Shown here: positions 1 to 8,622 of the stretch, one piece after another | Numbering within the stretch: the first letter of the stretch is position 1 | Layout: the number at the start of each line of letters is the position of its first letter | Program-made: the position numbers and the translations under genes | DNA from: Sphingobacterium bovisgrunnientis | Lineage (GTDB): Bacteria; Bacteroidota; Bacteroidia; Sphingobacteriales; Sphingobacteriaceae | NCBI RefSeq assembly: GCF_009829085.1 | Contig: NZ_WUQY01000004.1 | Coordinates: 90,330 to 154,329, forward strand | Direction of reading: 5' to 3' | DNA: 64,000 bases | The notes under the pieces: model-generated | What the model saw: only the letters and a program-made list of their open reading frames with translations | The model's database searches: none | Told to the model about the DNA's origin: nothing

Positions 1-503
1 ATATTAGTAAAGACCTGGGTATTCGATTTGCTAAAACATTCGAAATCTTTTGTGCCTAACAAAAATTTTGCTGCTTCATTCATCTTTTCTACATCTGGAA
101 TATCGCGCAGAAGCCAAGATTTATTTATCAAAAAAGGATTTTTCTTGCTGTGGATGTGGTATTCATACGAGCGTTCAGTTGCGTCAAAGCGCGCATGTGC
201 ATCGTCCGCAACTAATATTATGCGCTGCACAGAAATATCGTAAGGCAGCAGTGAATTGATAGAAAGTAAGGCACGGTTTGGATTTTCTGTTAAGACATTA
301 TTTGCACTATCAAAATGCACATACAATTGTTTTGCATGCACACCTGTATCGGTACGTCCTGCACCAACTGTTTCGACTTCTTCACGTAAAAATGTGTGTA
401 AAGCATGGTTTAATTTTTCTTGTACGGCGATAGCATTTGGCTGAATTTGCCAACCGTGGTAGGCTGTTCCGTCATAGGCTATTTCTAAAAAAAATCTTTT
501 CAT
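1..503 (-). CDS. truA: tRNA pseudouridine synthase A (partial, N-terminal part)
   Basis: This enzyme isomerises uridines 38-40 in the anticodon arm of tRNAs. Only about 167 N-terminal residues are in the window, because the frame runs off the left edge. The ATG at 503 gives the opening MKRFFLEIAYDGTAYHGW, typical of TruA. The catalytic loop GAGRTDTGVHA lies at residues 47-57, with Asp52 as the expected nucleophile. A TACCTTTG promoter box ends 13 bases before the ATG, so the leader is very short. The gene is divergent from the DUF4293 gene. The assignment is firm, although the C-terminal half cannot be checked. Confidence 0.95.
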   Translation of the reverse strand, partial: MKRFFLEIAYDGTAYHGWQIQPNAIAVQEKLNHALHTFLREEVETVGAGRTDTGVHAKQLYVHFDSANNVLTENPNRALLSINSLLPYDISVQRIILVADDAHARFDATERSYEYHIHSKKNPFLINKSWLLRDIPDVEKMNEAAKFLLGTKDFECFSKSNTQVFTN

Positions 504-516
504 GTCATTCACACGA

Positions 517-524
517 CAAAGGTA
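517..524 (-). promoter_or_regulatory. -7 promoter box TACCTTTG for truA
   Basis: On the reverse strand TACCTTTG matches the Bacteroidota -7 consensus TAnnTTTG. If transcription starts about 4 bases downstream, the leader is only about 10 nt. Confidence 0.55.
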
Positions 525-578
525 AAAAAATACTACTAGCGAAACGGTAGAACAAAGTCATATTTCTGTGGTTTATAC

Positions 579-586
579 TATATTTG
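579..586 (+). promoter_or_regulatory. -7 promoter box TATATTTG for the DUF4293 gene
   Basis: TATATTTG matches TAnnTTTG and lies about 30 bases before the ATG at 616. A clear -33 TTTG box is not obvious. Confidence 0.5.
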
Positions 587-615
587 TAATATTGTCATAA
601 GATTAAAAAACAGAT

Positions 616-1089
616 ATGATTCAACGCATTCAAACAATTTGGTTGTTATTAGCAACAGTAATTATTTTAGGATTATTTATGTTCCCGTACTTAAATTATA
701 TCGATTTGGTGGGGTTGGGCAAAAAGTTATTTGTCACTGGCGAATATTCTGCTGTGAATAATGAATCCGTAAAGCAAAGCAATTTTCTATTGCAAACAAT
801 AGCAACGATAGTTGTTGCATTGGTGCCTTTAGCAACTATTTTTCAATTCAAAAACAGAAAACTTCAAATTAAATTGATCTTTGTTTCCATAGCTTTAATA
901 GCGTTATTGGGTGTTTGGATGTACTTTACCTCTGCTGCTACATTGGATTTGATATCACAAAGTTTCGGCGCTAACAATATAGGTGTAGGGTTTTTCTTGT
1001 TGCCTATTTCAATTATCTTTTTAGCAATGGCATTGGGCGGCATTCGTAATGATGAGAAATTAATCAAGTCAGCAGACAGATTACGTTAA
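616..1089 (+). CDS. DUF4293 family membrane protein
   Basis: This is a 157-residue integral membrane protein. The opening MIQRIQTIWLLLATVI is characteristic of DUF4293 proteins of Bacteroidota, whose function is unknown. Four hydrophobic segments are visible, at about residues 6-26, 55-76, 85-105 and 118-140, with a short charged C-terminus. It starts 112 bp from the divergent truA gene and is followed after 7 bp by a small exported protein, so the two probably share an mRNA that ends at the 1558-1587 hairpin. The family call comes from remembered sequence resemblance. Confidence 0.8.
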   Translation: MIQRIQTIWLLLATVIILGLFMFPYLNYIDLVGLGKKLFVTGEYSAVNNESVKQSNFLLQTIATIVVALVPLATIFQFKNRKLQIKLIFVSIALIALLGVWMYFTSAATLDLISQSFGANNIGVGFFLLPISIIFLAMALGGIRNDEKLIKSADRLR

Positions 1090-1096
1090 TTATCTT

Positions 1097-1555
1097 ATGA
1101 AAAGATTTTTTCTGGTTCTAGCAATTACATTAGGTGTTAGTTTTTCTTTTGCGCAAGAGAAGGAAGAACGCAAATCCACAGATATCAACGAAATCGAGGT
1201 GTGGACTAAGGGTGTACAAGTTTCAGCTAAAGGTGATACGGCGACAGTAGAATTGTATTTGCAATCATACTTGAAAAATCCACGTGAATTTAAGTTAAAT
1301 ACATTTTCAACGGGATTGTTGAGTGGTAGTGAAAAACCTTTATGGTATCATACGATGCAATTGGGAAAGGTTCTTGTGCGTCTGGAAGACAGGCAAAATT
1401 ATCTTCGTTATTTGCTTACACGTAATGAACCAGTGGTATTGACAATCAAAACTGGAGATTGGAAAAAGCAATGGGGCAAACCAAAACAATTAAAACTAGC
1501 CTTTGAAGATTTTCAGGAAGAAGGGAAGATATTAGAATTTGTTATAGATTTATAA
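1097..1555 (+). CDS. small secreted protein of unknown function
   Basis: This 152-residue protein begins with a signal peptide (MKRFFLVLAITLGVSFSFAQ, cleavage expected after Gln20). The mature part is rich in charged residues and predicted strands, with no cysteine and no recognised catalytic motif. I do not recognise a family. It lies 7 bp after the DUF4293 gene and directly before a terminator, so it is probably the last gene of a two-gene operon. It is likely periplasmic, because no lipobox or C-terminal sorting signal is visible. Confidence 0.75.
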   Translation: MKRFFLVLAITLGVSFSFAQEKEERKSTDINEIEVWTKGVQVSAKGDTATVELYLQSYLKNPREFKLNTFSTGLLSGSEKPLWYHTMQLGKVLVRLEDRQNYLRYLLTRNEPVVLTIKTGDWKKQWGKPKQLKLAFEDFQEEGKILEFVIDL

Positions 1556-1557
1556 TA

Positions 1558-1587
1558 CAAAAGCCTCGAAAAATTTCGAGGCTTTTG
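1558..1587. terminator. bidirectional Rho-independent terminator
   Basis: CAAAAGCCTCGAAA pairs perfectly with TTTCGAGGCTTTTG around a 2-nt loop, with A and T runs on both sides. It serves the operon ending at 1555 and the convergent gene ending at 1595. Confidence 0.85.
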
Positions 1588-1594
1588 TATGTTT

Positions 1595-2134
1595 TTATCT
1601 TGAATAACGAATTTGTTGTCTGTCCATCATTCCCATTTGATCTTTCATCATTTTGATTTGATCTGCTAACAATTTGTTCTTATCTGCGCGTTTCGCTTCT
1701 TGCAAATATTTCTCTGCTTCACGTTTATTACGTTTTGCCATCATTACACCAGCTAGACTCAACTTCGCTAAAGCTACATTGTGATCCATATGCAAACCTA
1801 ATGAAAGAGCTTTCTTAAAGAATTTCTCCGATTGCAAAGGCGCACGTTGAGATTCCATTAGACCTAATAGTAAATGATAATATCCGTGTTGTGCAGGAAT
1901 AAGTTGTTTCTCGTAATTTGTGATCTTACTCAACCATTTTTCCGCATTGACAGTATCTTGCTTACGAAAATACCATTGAGTAATAAGCATATATTCGTGA
2001 AAGAAAACAGTCACCCAAGCCAAAATTGTAACCAGAATACCCAAAATACCCCAGCCCCAATATCCAAACCAAAATAATACTACTGTTCCTACCAAAAGTA
2101 AACAGCTAATAATAATACGCACTAAATTTGACAT
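1595..2134 (-). CDS. TPR-like membrane protein
   Basis: This is a 179-residue protein. Two closely spaced N-terminal hydrophobic segments (about residues 5-24 and 27-46, rich in Gly and Trp) are followed by a soluble helical region at about 55-170. Alternating small and large residues there look like two or three tetratricopeptide repeats (for example YYHLLLGLMESQ, AKLSLAGVMMAKRNKREAEKYLQEA). The family is common in Sphingobacteriaceae and has no known function; a scaffold facing the cytoplasm is a guess. The start at 2134 gives a natural membrane N-terminus. The gene is divergent from ung. Confidence 0.7.
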   Translation of the reverse strand: MSNLVRIIISCLLLVGTVVLFWFGYWGWGILGILVTILAWVTVFFHEYMLITQWYFRKQDTVNAEKWLSKITNYEKQLIPAQHGYYHLLLGLMESQRAPLQSEKFFKKALSLGLHMDHNVALAKLSLAGVMMAKRNKREAEKYLQEAKRADKNKLLADQIKMMKDQMGMMDRQQIRYSR

Positions 2135-2221
2135 TTCTTCTTGTTGTAGTTTTTAAAACGCAAATATCCATTAATTTAAGTAGTTATGCAAACTTGTTTA
2201 TAGGTTTAAGCCTTAAAAATG

Positions 2222-2229
2222 TACTTTTG
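2222..2229 (+). promoter_or_regulatory. -7 promoter box TACTTTTG for ung
   Basis: TACTTTTG fits TAnnTTTG and ends 4 bases before the ATG at 2234. Initiation about 4 bases downstream would give an essentially leaderless mRNA. The box also argues against starting translation at the upstream ATG at 2219, which lies before it. Confidence 0.5.
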
Positions 2230-2233
2230 TTTT

Positions 2234-2905
2234 ATGGAAAATCTGTACGACGAAAGTTGGGCTCCCATCTTAAAGCCTTTGATGCAACAAGATTACATGC
2301 GAAAACTATCTGCTTTTGTACAACAGGAGCGTACTCAATTTGAAGTTTATCCGCCTAAGAGTTTAGTATTTAATGCTTTTCGTTTGACGCCCTTGAACGA
2401 TGTCAAAGTGGTGTTTTTGGGGCAAGATCCTTATCATAATATTGGTCAAGCACATGGATTATCATTCTCAGTGCCTCAGGGAGTAGCTTTTCCGCCTTCG
2501 TTAAAGAATATATTTGCTGAGCTATCCACCGATATTGAAGGTTTCCAAATACCAAGCTCTGGCGATTTGACCAAATGGGCAAAACAAGGTGTGATGTTGT
2601 TGAATGCAACACTTACAGTACGCGCACATCAAGCTGCTTCACACCAAAAGCAAGGCTGGGAAACGTTTACCGATCAGATTATTGAAAAGATTTCTTCCGA
2701 ATTGGAAAATGTAGTTTTTGTGCTTTGGGGCTCGTACGCACAAAAAAAATCCGTTCTTATTGATGAAAAAAAACATTTGATTCTAAAAGCGGTTCATCCA
2801 TCACCACTTTCTGTTTATCGTGGATTCTATGGTTCTAAACCTTTTTCAAAAGCAAATAATTATTTAGTTGCTCATGGCAGAAATCCAATTGATTGGAAGT
2901 TGTAG
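2234..2905 (+). CDS. ung: uracil-DNA glycosylase (family 1)
   Basis: This enzyme removes uracil from DNA and starts base-excision repair. The 223-residue frame starts at MENLYDESWAP. An upstream in-frame ATG at 2219 would add MYFCF but lies before the promoter box, so 2234 is preferred. The water-activating motif GQDPYHNIGQAHGLSFSV carries the catalytic Asp near residue 65, and the DNA-intercalation motif HPSPLSVYRG is near residue 187. Length and motif order match family 1 enzymes. It stands alone and converges with the gene ending at 2906, with no gap between the stop codons. Confidence 0.95.
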   Translation: MENLYDESWAPILKPLMQQDYMRKLSAFVQQERTQFEVYPPKSLVFNAFRLTPLNDVKVVFLGQDPYHNIGQAHGLSFSVPQGVAFPPSLKNIFAELSTDIEGFQIPSSGDLTKWAKQGVMLLNATLTVRAHQAASHQKQGWETFTDQIIEKISSELENVVFVLWGSYAQKKSVLIDEKKHLILKAVHPSPLSVYRGFYGSKPFSKANNYLVAHGRNPIDWKL

Positions 2906-3979
2906 TTAAGCGTAGCGTTCTTTGAGGTTTTCGAAATCGTATTTCGCGTTCTCTAATCTTTCGATATGGTTAATGCGGATTTTTTTGCCATTTTGCTCAA
3001 TATGTGTAACTAACAAATGGCTGTCGTAAGCTATTTTATACGGAGTTTGTAGATCCACAAACTCTGTGGCTTCTCCACGAACGACGTACTCAAGCTTACC
3101 AAAAGTGTTAAATCTTTTTACGATAAATTCATTGATGGTTTCTGTTGGCGTCACTGTAAACCAAGCGCCATCACCCACACCGCCTAAATACATGGCATCT
3201 TTTGGTAGCGTTATTGGTTTGAAACGATAATTCATGCCTCCGATAATCAGGTCATTAGGGAATAATGCTGATTTTTTACGCGAAATATTATCACCTAATT
3301 GTTTCAGCAAAAACCAAAAAGACTGAAATCTATTCATACGGAAGCTTTTGATGCCTTCATCGGGAACGTAAGAATAGATGATACGATCTTCCGCAGTATT
3401 TACAAGATTACTTACTGGGCTACTTTTGATTGTCTCTGGAAGATTGATGTAATGCCAAAAATGGTATTTGGGACACGATTTCATCAACATTCGGGTGATG
3501 AATCGAGAGCAATTATTGTTGTTTTTTGCGACTGCGCCATAAGGATAAGTGCCTTCAGTTACGCACTGATCACCATAGGCTCTTGCCTTTTCAAAATTAA
3601 TTCCTTTCACAATTGAAAAGAACAACTTGCCATCACCATACATTGCTGGCTTAAGGTCTTCAAAAAGTTTGATTATATCTTCTAGGTTGGTAATGCTATT
3701 ATTTTGTATTTCTGCTTTCAGCGAAATATCCAACATAGGATCAGAGAATTTGGAACGTGCGCGACCATAGCCTCGTGGCGCGATATAACGACCAAAGTCG
3801 TAAAAAAGCATCTCGCCATCTAGGTGATTTACAATCACCACACCTGTATGCCCGACCTTAAAATTTAGATTTTTGACAAGACCTATTTTTTTAAAGAACA
3901 TCATCCATTTTTCATCGCCTCGAATTGTTGCATCTGGCCATGTTAAGATAATCGCAAAGTCTTGATAGTCTGTATTCAT
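2906..3979 (-). CDS. permuted NlpC/P60 (papain-like fold) candidate, probably DUF6695
   Basis: This is a 357-residue cytoplasmic-looking protein with no signal peptide. The order of possible catalytic motifs is His first (GHTGVVIVN, about residue 44, next to GEMLFYDFGRY) and Cys later (NNNNCSRFI, about residue 156). His before Cys is the order seen in circularly permuted NlpC/P60 enzymes such as LRAT and YaeF, so a papain-like thiol hydrolase or acyltransferase fold is inferred. The C-terminal 150 residues are beta-rich and unassigned. I remember similar Bacteroidota proteins labelled DUF6695. Its start touches the stop codon of the Lrp-type regulator, so the two are co-transcribed. Confidence 0.65.
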   Translation of the reverse strand: MNTDYQDFAIILTWPDATIRGDEKWMMFFKKIGLVKNLNFKVGHTGVVIVNHLDGEMLFYDFGRYIAPRGYGRARSKFSDPMLDISLKAEIQNNSITNLEDIIKLFEDLKPAMYGDGKLFFSIVKGINFEKARAYGDQCVTEGTYPYGAVAKNNNNCSRFITRMLMKSCPKYHFWHYINLPETIKSSPVSNLVNTAEDRIIYSYVPDEGIKSFRMNRFQSFWFLLKQLGDNISRKKSALFPNDLIIGGMNYRFKPITLPKDAMYLGGVGDGAWFTVTPTETINEFIVKRFNTFGKLEYVVRGEATEFVDLQTPYKIAYDSHLLVTHIEQNGKKIRINHIERLENAKYDFENLKERYA

Positions 3980-4450
3980 TTAATATTCTAACGGCACAAT
4001 AGGTTCTTTTTTCGAAGTCGACATAATCATCATCGTCTGAAAAGTTTTTACAAACGGAATTTTAGAAATCTTCTCCATGATCACTGCCTCATAGGCTTTG
4101 ATGTCTTTAACGTATACTTTGAGGATAAAGTCACAGTTACCCGTGACGTGATGACATTCCGTGACTTCAGGAATAGCTTTTACGGCTTCCACAAACTCGG
4201 GAATAGCATTGTGGGTGTGAAAATCCAACGAAATCTGAATAAAAGATTTAATACCTAAACCTAATTTTTCTTCATCAACGAAAGCGTGATAACTCTTAAT
4301 AAATCCAGAGTTTTCCAATTTGCGTACACGCTCTAATGTAGGTGCAGGTGAAAGACCGATATTTGTAGCAAGCTGCAAATTCGTAATACGGCCATTTTCT
4401 TGCAAGAGGCGTAAAATCTTGAGATCAAGTTTGTCAAGTTGGTAGGACAT
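3980..4450 (-). CDS. Lrp/AsnC family transcriptional regulator
   Basis: This 156-residue regulator senses amino acids or related metabolites in its family. The start at 4450 (MSYQLDKLDLKILRLLQENG) is the canonical Lrp opening; a longer reading from 4483 adds an unconserved leader. An N-terminal winged HTH covers about residues 5-60 (ITNLQLATNIGLSPAPTLERV), and a C-terminal RAM (ACT-like) ligand domain covers about 70-150 (VTGNCDFILKVYVKDIKAYE). It is followed without spacing by the permuted papain-fold gene, a likely co-regulated partner. The ligand cannot be read from the sequence. Confidence 0.9.
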   Translation of the reverse strand: MSYQLDKLDLKILRLLQENGRITNLQLATNIGLSPAPTLERVRKLENSGFIKSYHAFVDEEKLGLGIKSFIQISLDFHTHNAIPEFVEAVKAIPEVTECHHVTGNCDFILKVYVKDIKAYEAVIMEKISKIPFVKTFQTMMIMSTSKKEPIVPLEY

Positions 4451-4885
4451 ATAATTTCTTTCTTCGAAATGTAAATATAACAAATATTATACAATACTAT
4501 ATCTTTTTGGGTAAGTAAAAGCACTGTGTAAAGTCTTCTTTGGAAAATTTTGTTAGGTCTGAAATGTTCGAATGTGAAATCTCTCTGGAAATTTAATAAA
4601 TAGACCATATCGACTTTTTTGATTATTAAACGTTATTTCGTATAGTTTACATCTATGATGATTATTCTTCGAAATAGAATTTAACAATATCGAATCATTT
4701 TTTTGTCAAAAAATTATGTTAAAATCGTCTTGAACACACAAAGAAGTGACTTTTGTCATAAATTGACCTACTTTCACGTTCAGAGAGACCAAAAAATGCT
4801 ATATTATTAGTATTTATATCGTAACTTTGTGTTCCCAAAAAGGTCTGCTATAATGGTTTGACGTGTAAAAAGGGAAGCATTAAAT
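4451..4885. other. 435-bp intergenic leader between lrp-type gene and sufB
   Basis: This very AT-rich divergent region holds the sufB promoter box at 4822-4829 and a leader of about 50 nt. No small reading frame with a coding look, RNA gene or convincing operator was seen. It is the longest upstream region in the first 40 kb, which leaves room for regulatory sites. Confidence 0.5.
4822..4829 (+). promoter_or_regulatory. -7 promoter box TAACTTTG for the sufBCD operon
   Basis: TAACTTTG matches TAnnTTTG exactly and gives a leader of about 53 nt before the sufB ATG at 4886. Confidence 0.6.
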
Positions 4886-6337
4886 ATGAGTACCAAAGAC
4901 GACGAATTACTGAAAGAGCTGGAGCAAGAAGAATACAAATACGGTTTCACGACTGATATTGAGATGGATATTGCTCCCAAAGGATTGAATGAAGATACAA
5001 TTCGCCTAATATCATCTAAAAAAAATGAACCAGAATGGTTATTGGAATGGAGATTAAAAGCTTTCCGCCATTTCCTTTCTATGGATATGCCAACTTGGCA
5101 AAATTTTGATAATCCAGAAGTAGATTTTCAAGAATTATCATACTACGCTGCACCAAAGCCCAAAAAGCAATTGGAAAGTTTAGACGAAGTGGATCCTGAA
5201 TTATTGGAGACTTTCGCCAAACTAGGCATTCCTTTGGACGAGCAAAAGGTATTAGCAGGTGTGGTTGCTGTGGATGCAGTATTTGACTCGGTGTCGGTAA
5301 AAACTACATTCCGTGAAAAATTGAAAGAAAAAGGAGTTATTTTCTGTTCATTTGGTGAGGCTGTTCAAGAATATCCTGAATTAGTTAAAGAATATTTGGG
5401 CACTGTAGTTCCGCAAACGGATAATATCTATGCGGCATTGAACTCAGCTGTATTCTCTGATGGTTCATTCGTTTACATTCCAAAAGGCGTTCATTGTCCA
5501 ATGGAATTGTCTACATATTTCCGTATCAATGCACAAAATACAGGTCAGTTTGAACGTACATTAATCGTTGCGGATGAAGGTTCTTACGTTTCTTATTTAG
5601 AAGGATGTACGGCTCCGATGCGTGATGAGAATCAATTGCACGCTGCTGTGGTAGAATTGATCGCCATGAAAGATGCTGAAATTAAATATTCTACTGTTCA
5701 AAACTGGTATCCTGGTGATAAAGACGGTAAGGGTGGTATTTTCAACTTCGTAACTAAGCGCGGTATCTGTAAAGGTGATAACTCGAAGATTTCTTGGACA
5801 CAAGTAGAAACGGGTTCGGCGATTACTTGGAAATATCCAGGCGTAATCTTAAAAGGTGACAATTCTGTAGGTGAATTTTACTCTGTAGCTATGACGCGTA
5901 ATATGCAAGTAGCGGATACAGGTACAAAAATGATTCACTTAGGTAAAAACACGAAATCTAAGATTGTTTCGAAAGGTATTTCTGCAGGTAAATCACACAA
6001 TAGCTATAGAGGTTTGGTGAAAATTGGTCCTAATGCGGACAACTCACGTAACTTCACACAATGTGACTCTTTGTTGATTGGTGACCGTTGTGGAGCGCAT
6101 ACTTTCCCTTATATCGAGAACAAAAACAAAACGGCTAAACTAGAGCACGAAGCAACAACCTCAAAAATAGGTGAAGATCAAGTGTTCTACTTAAATCAAC
6201 GTGGTATCGATTCAGAAAAAGCTGTTGGATTAATCGTAAACGGTTACGCAAAAGAAGTGCTTAACCAGTTGCCAATGGAATTTGCTGTTGAAGCACAGAA
6301 GTTATTAGCGATCTCGTTAGAAGGTTCGGTAGGTTAA
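4886..6337 (+). CDS. sufB: Fe-S cluster assembly scaffold protein SufB
   Basis: SufB is the scaffold subunit of the SufBC2D complex, which builds iron-sulfur clusters in the cytoplasm. The protein is 483 residues, the normal length. The C-terminal beta-helix region carries [15 protein letters not shown] with Cys402, matching the persulfide-accepting cysteine of SufB. The start [20 protein letters not shown] is the usual one. It heads the operon sufB-sufC-sufD. The 85-bp gap to sufC contains short direct repeats. No sufS or sufE gene lies in or next to the operon. Confidence 0.97.
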   Translation: MSTKDDELLKELEQEEYKYGFTTDIEMDIAPKGLNEDTIRLISSKKNEPEWLLEWRLKAFRHFLSMDMPTWQNFDNPEVDFQELSYYAAPKPKKQLESLDEVDPELLETFAKLGIPLDEQKVLAGVVAVDAVFDSVSVKTTFREKLKEKGVIFCSFGEAVQEYPELVKEYLGTVVPQTDNIYAALNSAVFSDGSFVYIPKGVHCPMELSTYFRINAQNTGQFERTLIVADEGSYVSYLEGCTAPMRDENQLHAAVVELIAMKDAEIKYSTVQNWYPGDKDGKGGIFNFVTKRGICKGDNSKISWTQVETGSAITWKYPGVILKGDNSVGEFYSVAMTRNMQVADTGTKMIHLGKNTKSKIVSKGISAGKSHNSYRGLVKIGPNADNSRNFTQCDSLLIGDRCGAHTFPYIENKNKTAKLEHEATTSKIGEDQVFYLNQRGIDSEKAVGLIVNGYAKEVLNQLPMEFAVEAQKLLAISLEGSVG

Positions 6338-6422
6338 GGAAATTTGAAAATTAGATAATTTGAAAATGTGAGCAGGATAGAATCTCAATACTCACATCTC
6401 AATACTCAATACTAAAAAAGAA
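6338..6422 (+). repeat. short direct repeats between sufB and sufC
   Basis: The spacer holds AATTTGAAAATTAG followed by AATTTGAAAATG, and at 6381-6413 three copies of CTCAATACT/CTCAATAC interleaved with CTCACATCT. It is non-coding and within a co-directional operon. Low-complexity repeats of this type can come from slippage or from a dispersed intergenic element. Confidence 0.55.
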
Positions 6423-7181
6423 ATGTTATCAATAAAGAATTTGCAAGCGTCTGTTGAAGACAAACAAATATTAAAAGGATTAAACTTAGAAGTAAAAGCG
6501 GGTGAAGTTCACGCAATCATGGGACCTAACGGTGCTGGTAAAAGTACATTGGGTAATGTATTAGCTGGTCGTGATTCGTACGAAGTGAATGGTGGTGAAG
6601 TAACGTTGGATGGAAAAGATTTATTGGATCTTTCTCCAGAAGATCGTGCGCGTGAAGGTTTGTTTTTGGCTTTCCAGTACCCAGTAGAAATTCCTGGTGT
6701 GTCAAATATCAATTTCTTGAAAACTGCTGTAAGTGACATCCGTGAATATAGAGGTCTTCCTCCATTAGAAGCGAAAGAATTCTTAGCAATGGTAAAAGAG
6801 AAACAAAAATTAGTAGAATTCTCTGCTAATTTGGCGAATCGTTCGTTGAACGAAGGTTTCTCTGGTGGTGAGAAAAAGCGTAACGAAATCTTCCAATTGG
6901 CGATGTTGAATCCTAAATTAGCGATTTTGGATGAGACGGATTCAGGTTTGGACATCGATGCATTGCGTATTGTAGCAAATGGCGTAAACCAATTGCGTTC
7001 GAAAGACAATGCTTTCGTGATAATCACACACTACCAACGTTTATTAGATTATATCGTTCCAGATTTCGTTCACGTATTGCACAATGGTCGCATTGTCAAA
7101 ACTGGAACTAAAGAATTGGCATTAGAATTAGAAGAAAAAGGTTACGATTGGTTAAAAGACTTAGATGCGCAAAATGCCTAA
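6423..7181 (+). CDS. sufC: Fe-S cluster assembly ATPase SufC
   Basis: SufC is the ABC-type ATPase of the SufBC2D scaffold and powers rearrangement during cluster assembly. The protein has 252 residues. Walker A GPNGAGKST is at residues 34-42, the ABC signature is FSGGEKKRNEI near residue 148, Walker B is LAILDETDSGLD near 165, and the switch His is in IITHYQRL. It lacks membrane segments, as expected. The start at 6423 (MLSIKNLQASVEDKQILKG) is unambiguous. It is followed by sufD after 31 bp. Confidence 0.97.
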   Translation: MLSIKNLQASVEDKQILKGLNLEVKAGEVHAIMGPNGAGKSTLGNVLAGRDSYEVNGGEVTLDGKDLLDLSPEDRAREGLFLAFQYPVEIPGVSNINFLKTAVSDIREYRGLPPLEAKEFLAMVKEKQKLVEFSANLANRSLNEGFSGGEKKRNEIFQLAMLNPKLAILDETDSGLDIDALRIVANGVNQLRSKDNAFVIITHYQRLLDYIVPDFVHVLHNGRIVKTGTKELALELEEKGYDWLKDLDAQNA

Positions 7182-7212
7182 TCTAATCGGTCACCGATAA
7201 AAATTTAAGGTC

Positions 7213-8547
7213 ATGAGCGGATTGATAACAAATAACATGAGTACAACAATAGCAAACTCTTTATTCGAACAGTTGACGTTTACTTTTCAAGAATTGGAAG
7301 TGACTAATGAGCCTTCTTCATTGAAAGCAATTCGTCAAGAAGCTTTCGGAAAATTCGAAAAAGCAGGTTTTCCAACAGTTAAGAATGAAGAATGGAAATA
7401 TACAAACATTCATGCTTTAATCAACAAAACATATTTGTTGAATGAAGATGTGGATGTAGCAAATTTGGATTTGAGCAAAGCGGATATTCCAGAATTGGAT
7501 GCACACCGTATCGTATTGATCAATGGTCAATATGTGTTGGCTTTCTCTTCGTTGGAAGATGAGGTTGGCATTACGGTAAAACCAATTGAAGAAGCTGTAG
7601 AAGAAGCTAATTTCCAAAAACACTTTGCCCAATATGCAGATAAAGCGGATAATGCATTGGTGGATTTGAATACAGCTTTATATACTTCGGGTATTTATTT
7701 ATCTGTTGGCAAAAATAAAGTAGTTTCTAAACCATTGCATATCGTGCATGTAGCGACAGGTGGCGAAGAGTTTTTCGCACAAACAAGAAACTTATTCGTT
7801 GTAGAAGCTAATGCTGAAGTAGAAATCATTGAATCATTCATCACATTAGAAAATACAGCTAAAAACTTGCACAATAAGGTTACGGAAATTGTATTGGACG
7901 AAAATGCAAAAGTTCAGCACTATTACCTTCAAGTAGCTGATGCAGTAAGTAACTATATCAACCATACCGAAGTTTACCAAGCAAAATACAGTTTGTACAA
8001 CAATTACAATTGTACTTTCCCTGGTGCTACTTTTGTACGTAATAATATCAATGTGCGTTTGGATGCGGAAAATGTGGAGTCACATTTATACGGTATCAAT
8101 TTATTAGCTAACAAACAATTGGTTGATAACCATACGGTAGTAGATCACTTAAAGCCACACTGTGAATCGTACGAGTGGTACAAAAACATTCCTCAAGACG
8201 AATCAACAGCAGTATTTAATGGTAAAATCTTCGTTCGTGAGGATGCACAAAAAACAAACGCTTTCCAACAAAATAACAATATGTTGATTGGTGATAAAGC
8301 AACGGTTTATACAAAACCTCAATTAGAAATCTTTGCAGATGATGTGAAATGTTCGCACGGATGTACGATGGGTCAATTTGACGATGAAGCTTTGTTCTAT
8401 TTAAGAGCAAGAGGTATCGGCGAAGAGTCTGCACGTATTTTATTGGTACACGCTTTTGCTTTTGACGTGACTTCACGTTTTTCAAATGAAGTGGTTCGCG
8501 CTTATGTAGAAGATCTTGTGGCCAAAGGTTTAGACAGAAAAAATTAG
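7213..8547 (+). CDS. sufD: Fe-S cluster assembly protein SufD
   Basis: SufD pairs with SufB in the SufBC2D scaffold. The protein has 444 residues when started at 7213; an internal ATG at 7237 (MSTTIANSLFEQL) is an equally plausible start. The N-terminal part is helical with the conserved NEEWKYTNI. The C-terminal beta-helix ends in CSHGCTMGQFDDEALFYLRARGI, where most family members have SHGAT. It closes the operon, which ends at the hairpin at 8565-8598. Neither the desulfurase SufS nor SufE follows, so sulfur donation must come from genes elsewhere. Confidence 0.95.
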   Translation: MSGLITNNMSTTIANSLFEQLTFTFQELEVTNEPSSLKAIRQEAFGKFEKAGFPTVKNEEWKYTNIHALINKTYLLNEDVDVANLDLSKADIPELDAHRIVLINGQYVLAFSSLEDEVGITVKPIEEAVEEANFQKHFAQYADKADNALVDLNTALYTSGIYLSVGKNKVVSKPLHIVHVATGGEEFFAQTRNLFVVEANAEVEIIESFITLENTAKNLHNKVTEIVLDENAKVQHYYLQVADAVSNYINHTEVYQAKYSLYNNYNCTFPGATFVRNNINVRLDAENVESHLYGINLLANKQLVDNHTVVDHLKPHCESYEWYKNIPQDESTAVFNGKIFVREDAQKTNAFQQNNNMLIGDKATVYTKPQLEIFADDVKCSHGCTMGQFDDEALFYLRARGIGEESARILLVHAFAFDVTSRFSNEVVRAYVEDLVAKGLDRKN

Positions 8548-8564
8548 TAGTGTAGTTTTATATT

Positions 8565-8603
8565 AAAAGCGTCTAGGGAGAAATTCTTAGACGCTTTTTT
8601 TGT
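8565..8603 (+). terminator. terminator of the suf operon
   Basis: AAAAGCGTCTA pairs with TAGACGCTTTT and is followed by a T run. It lies 18 bases after the sufD stop. Confidence 0.85.
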
Positions 8604-8622
8604 TTTCTATGTTGACAAAATA

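Noticed and set aside
6509..7027. Reverse frame of 172 codons opposite sufC
   Set aside because: It lies wholly inside the well-supported sufC gene and shows no family features.
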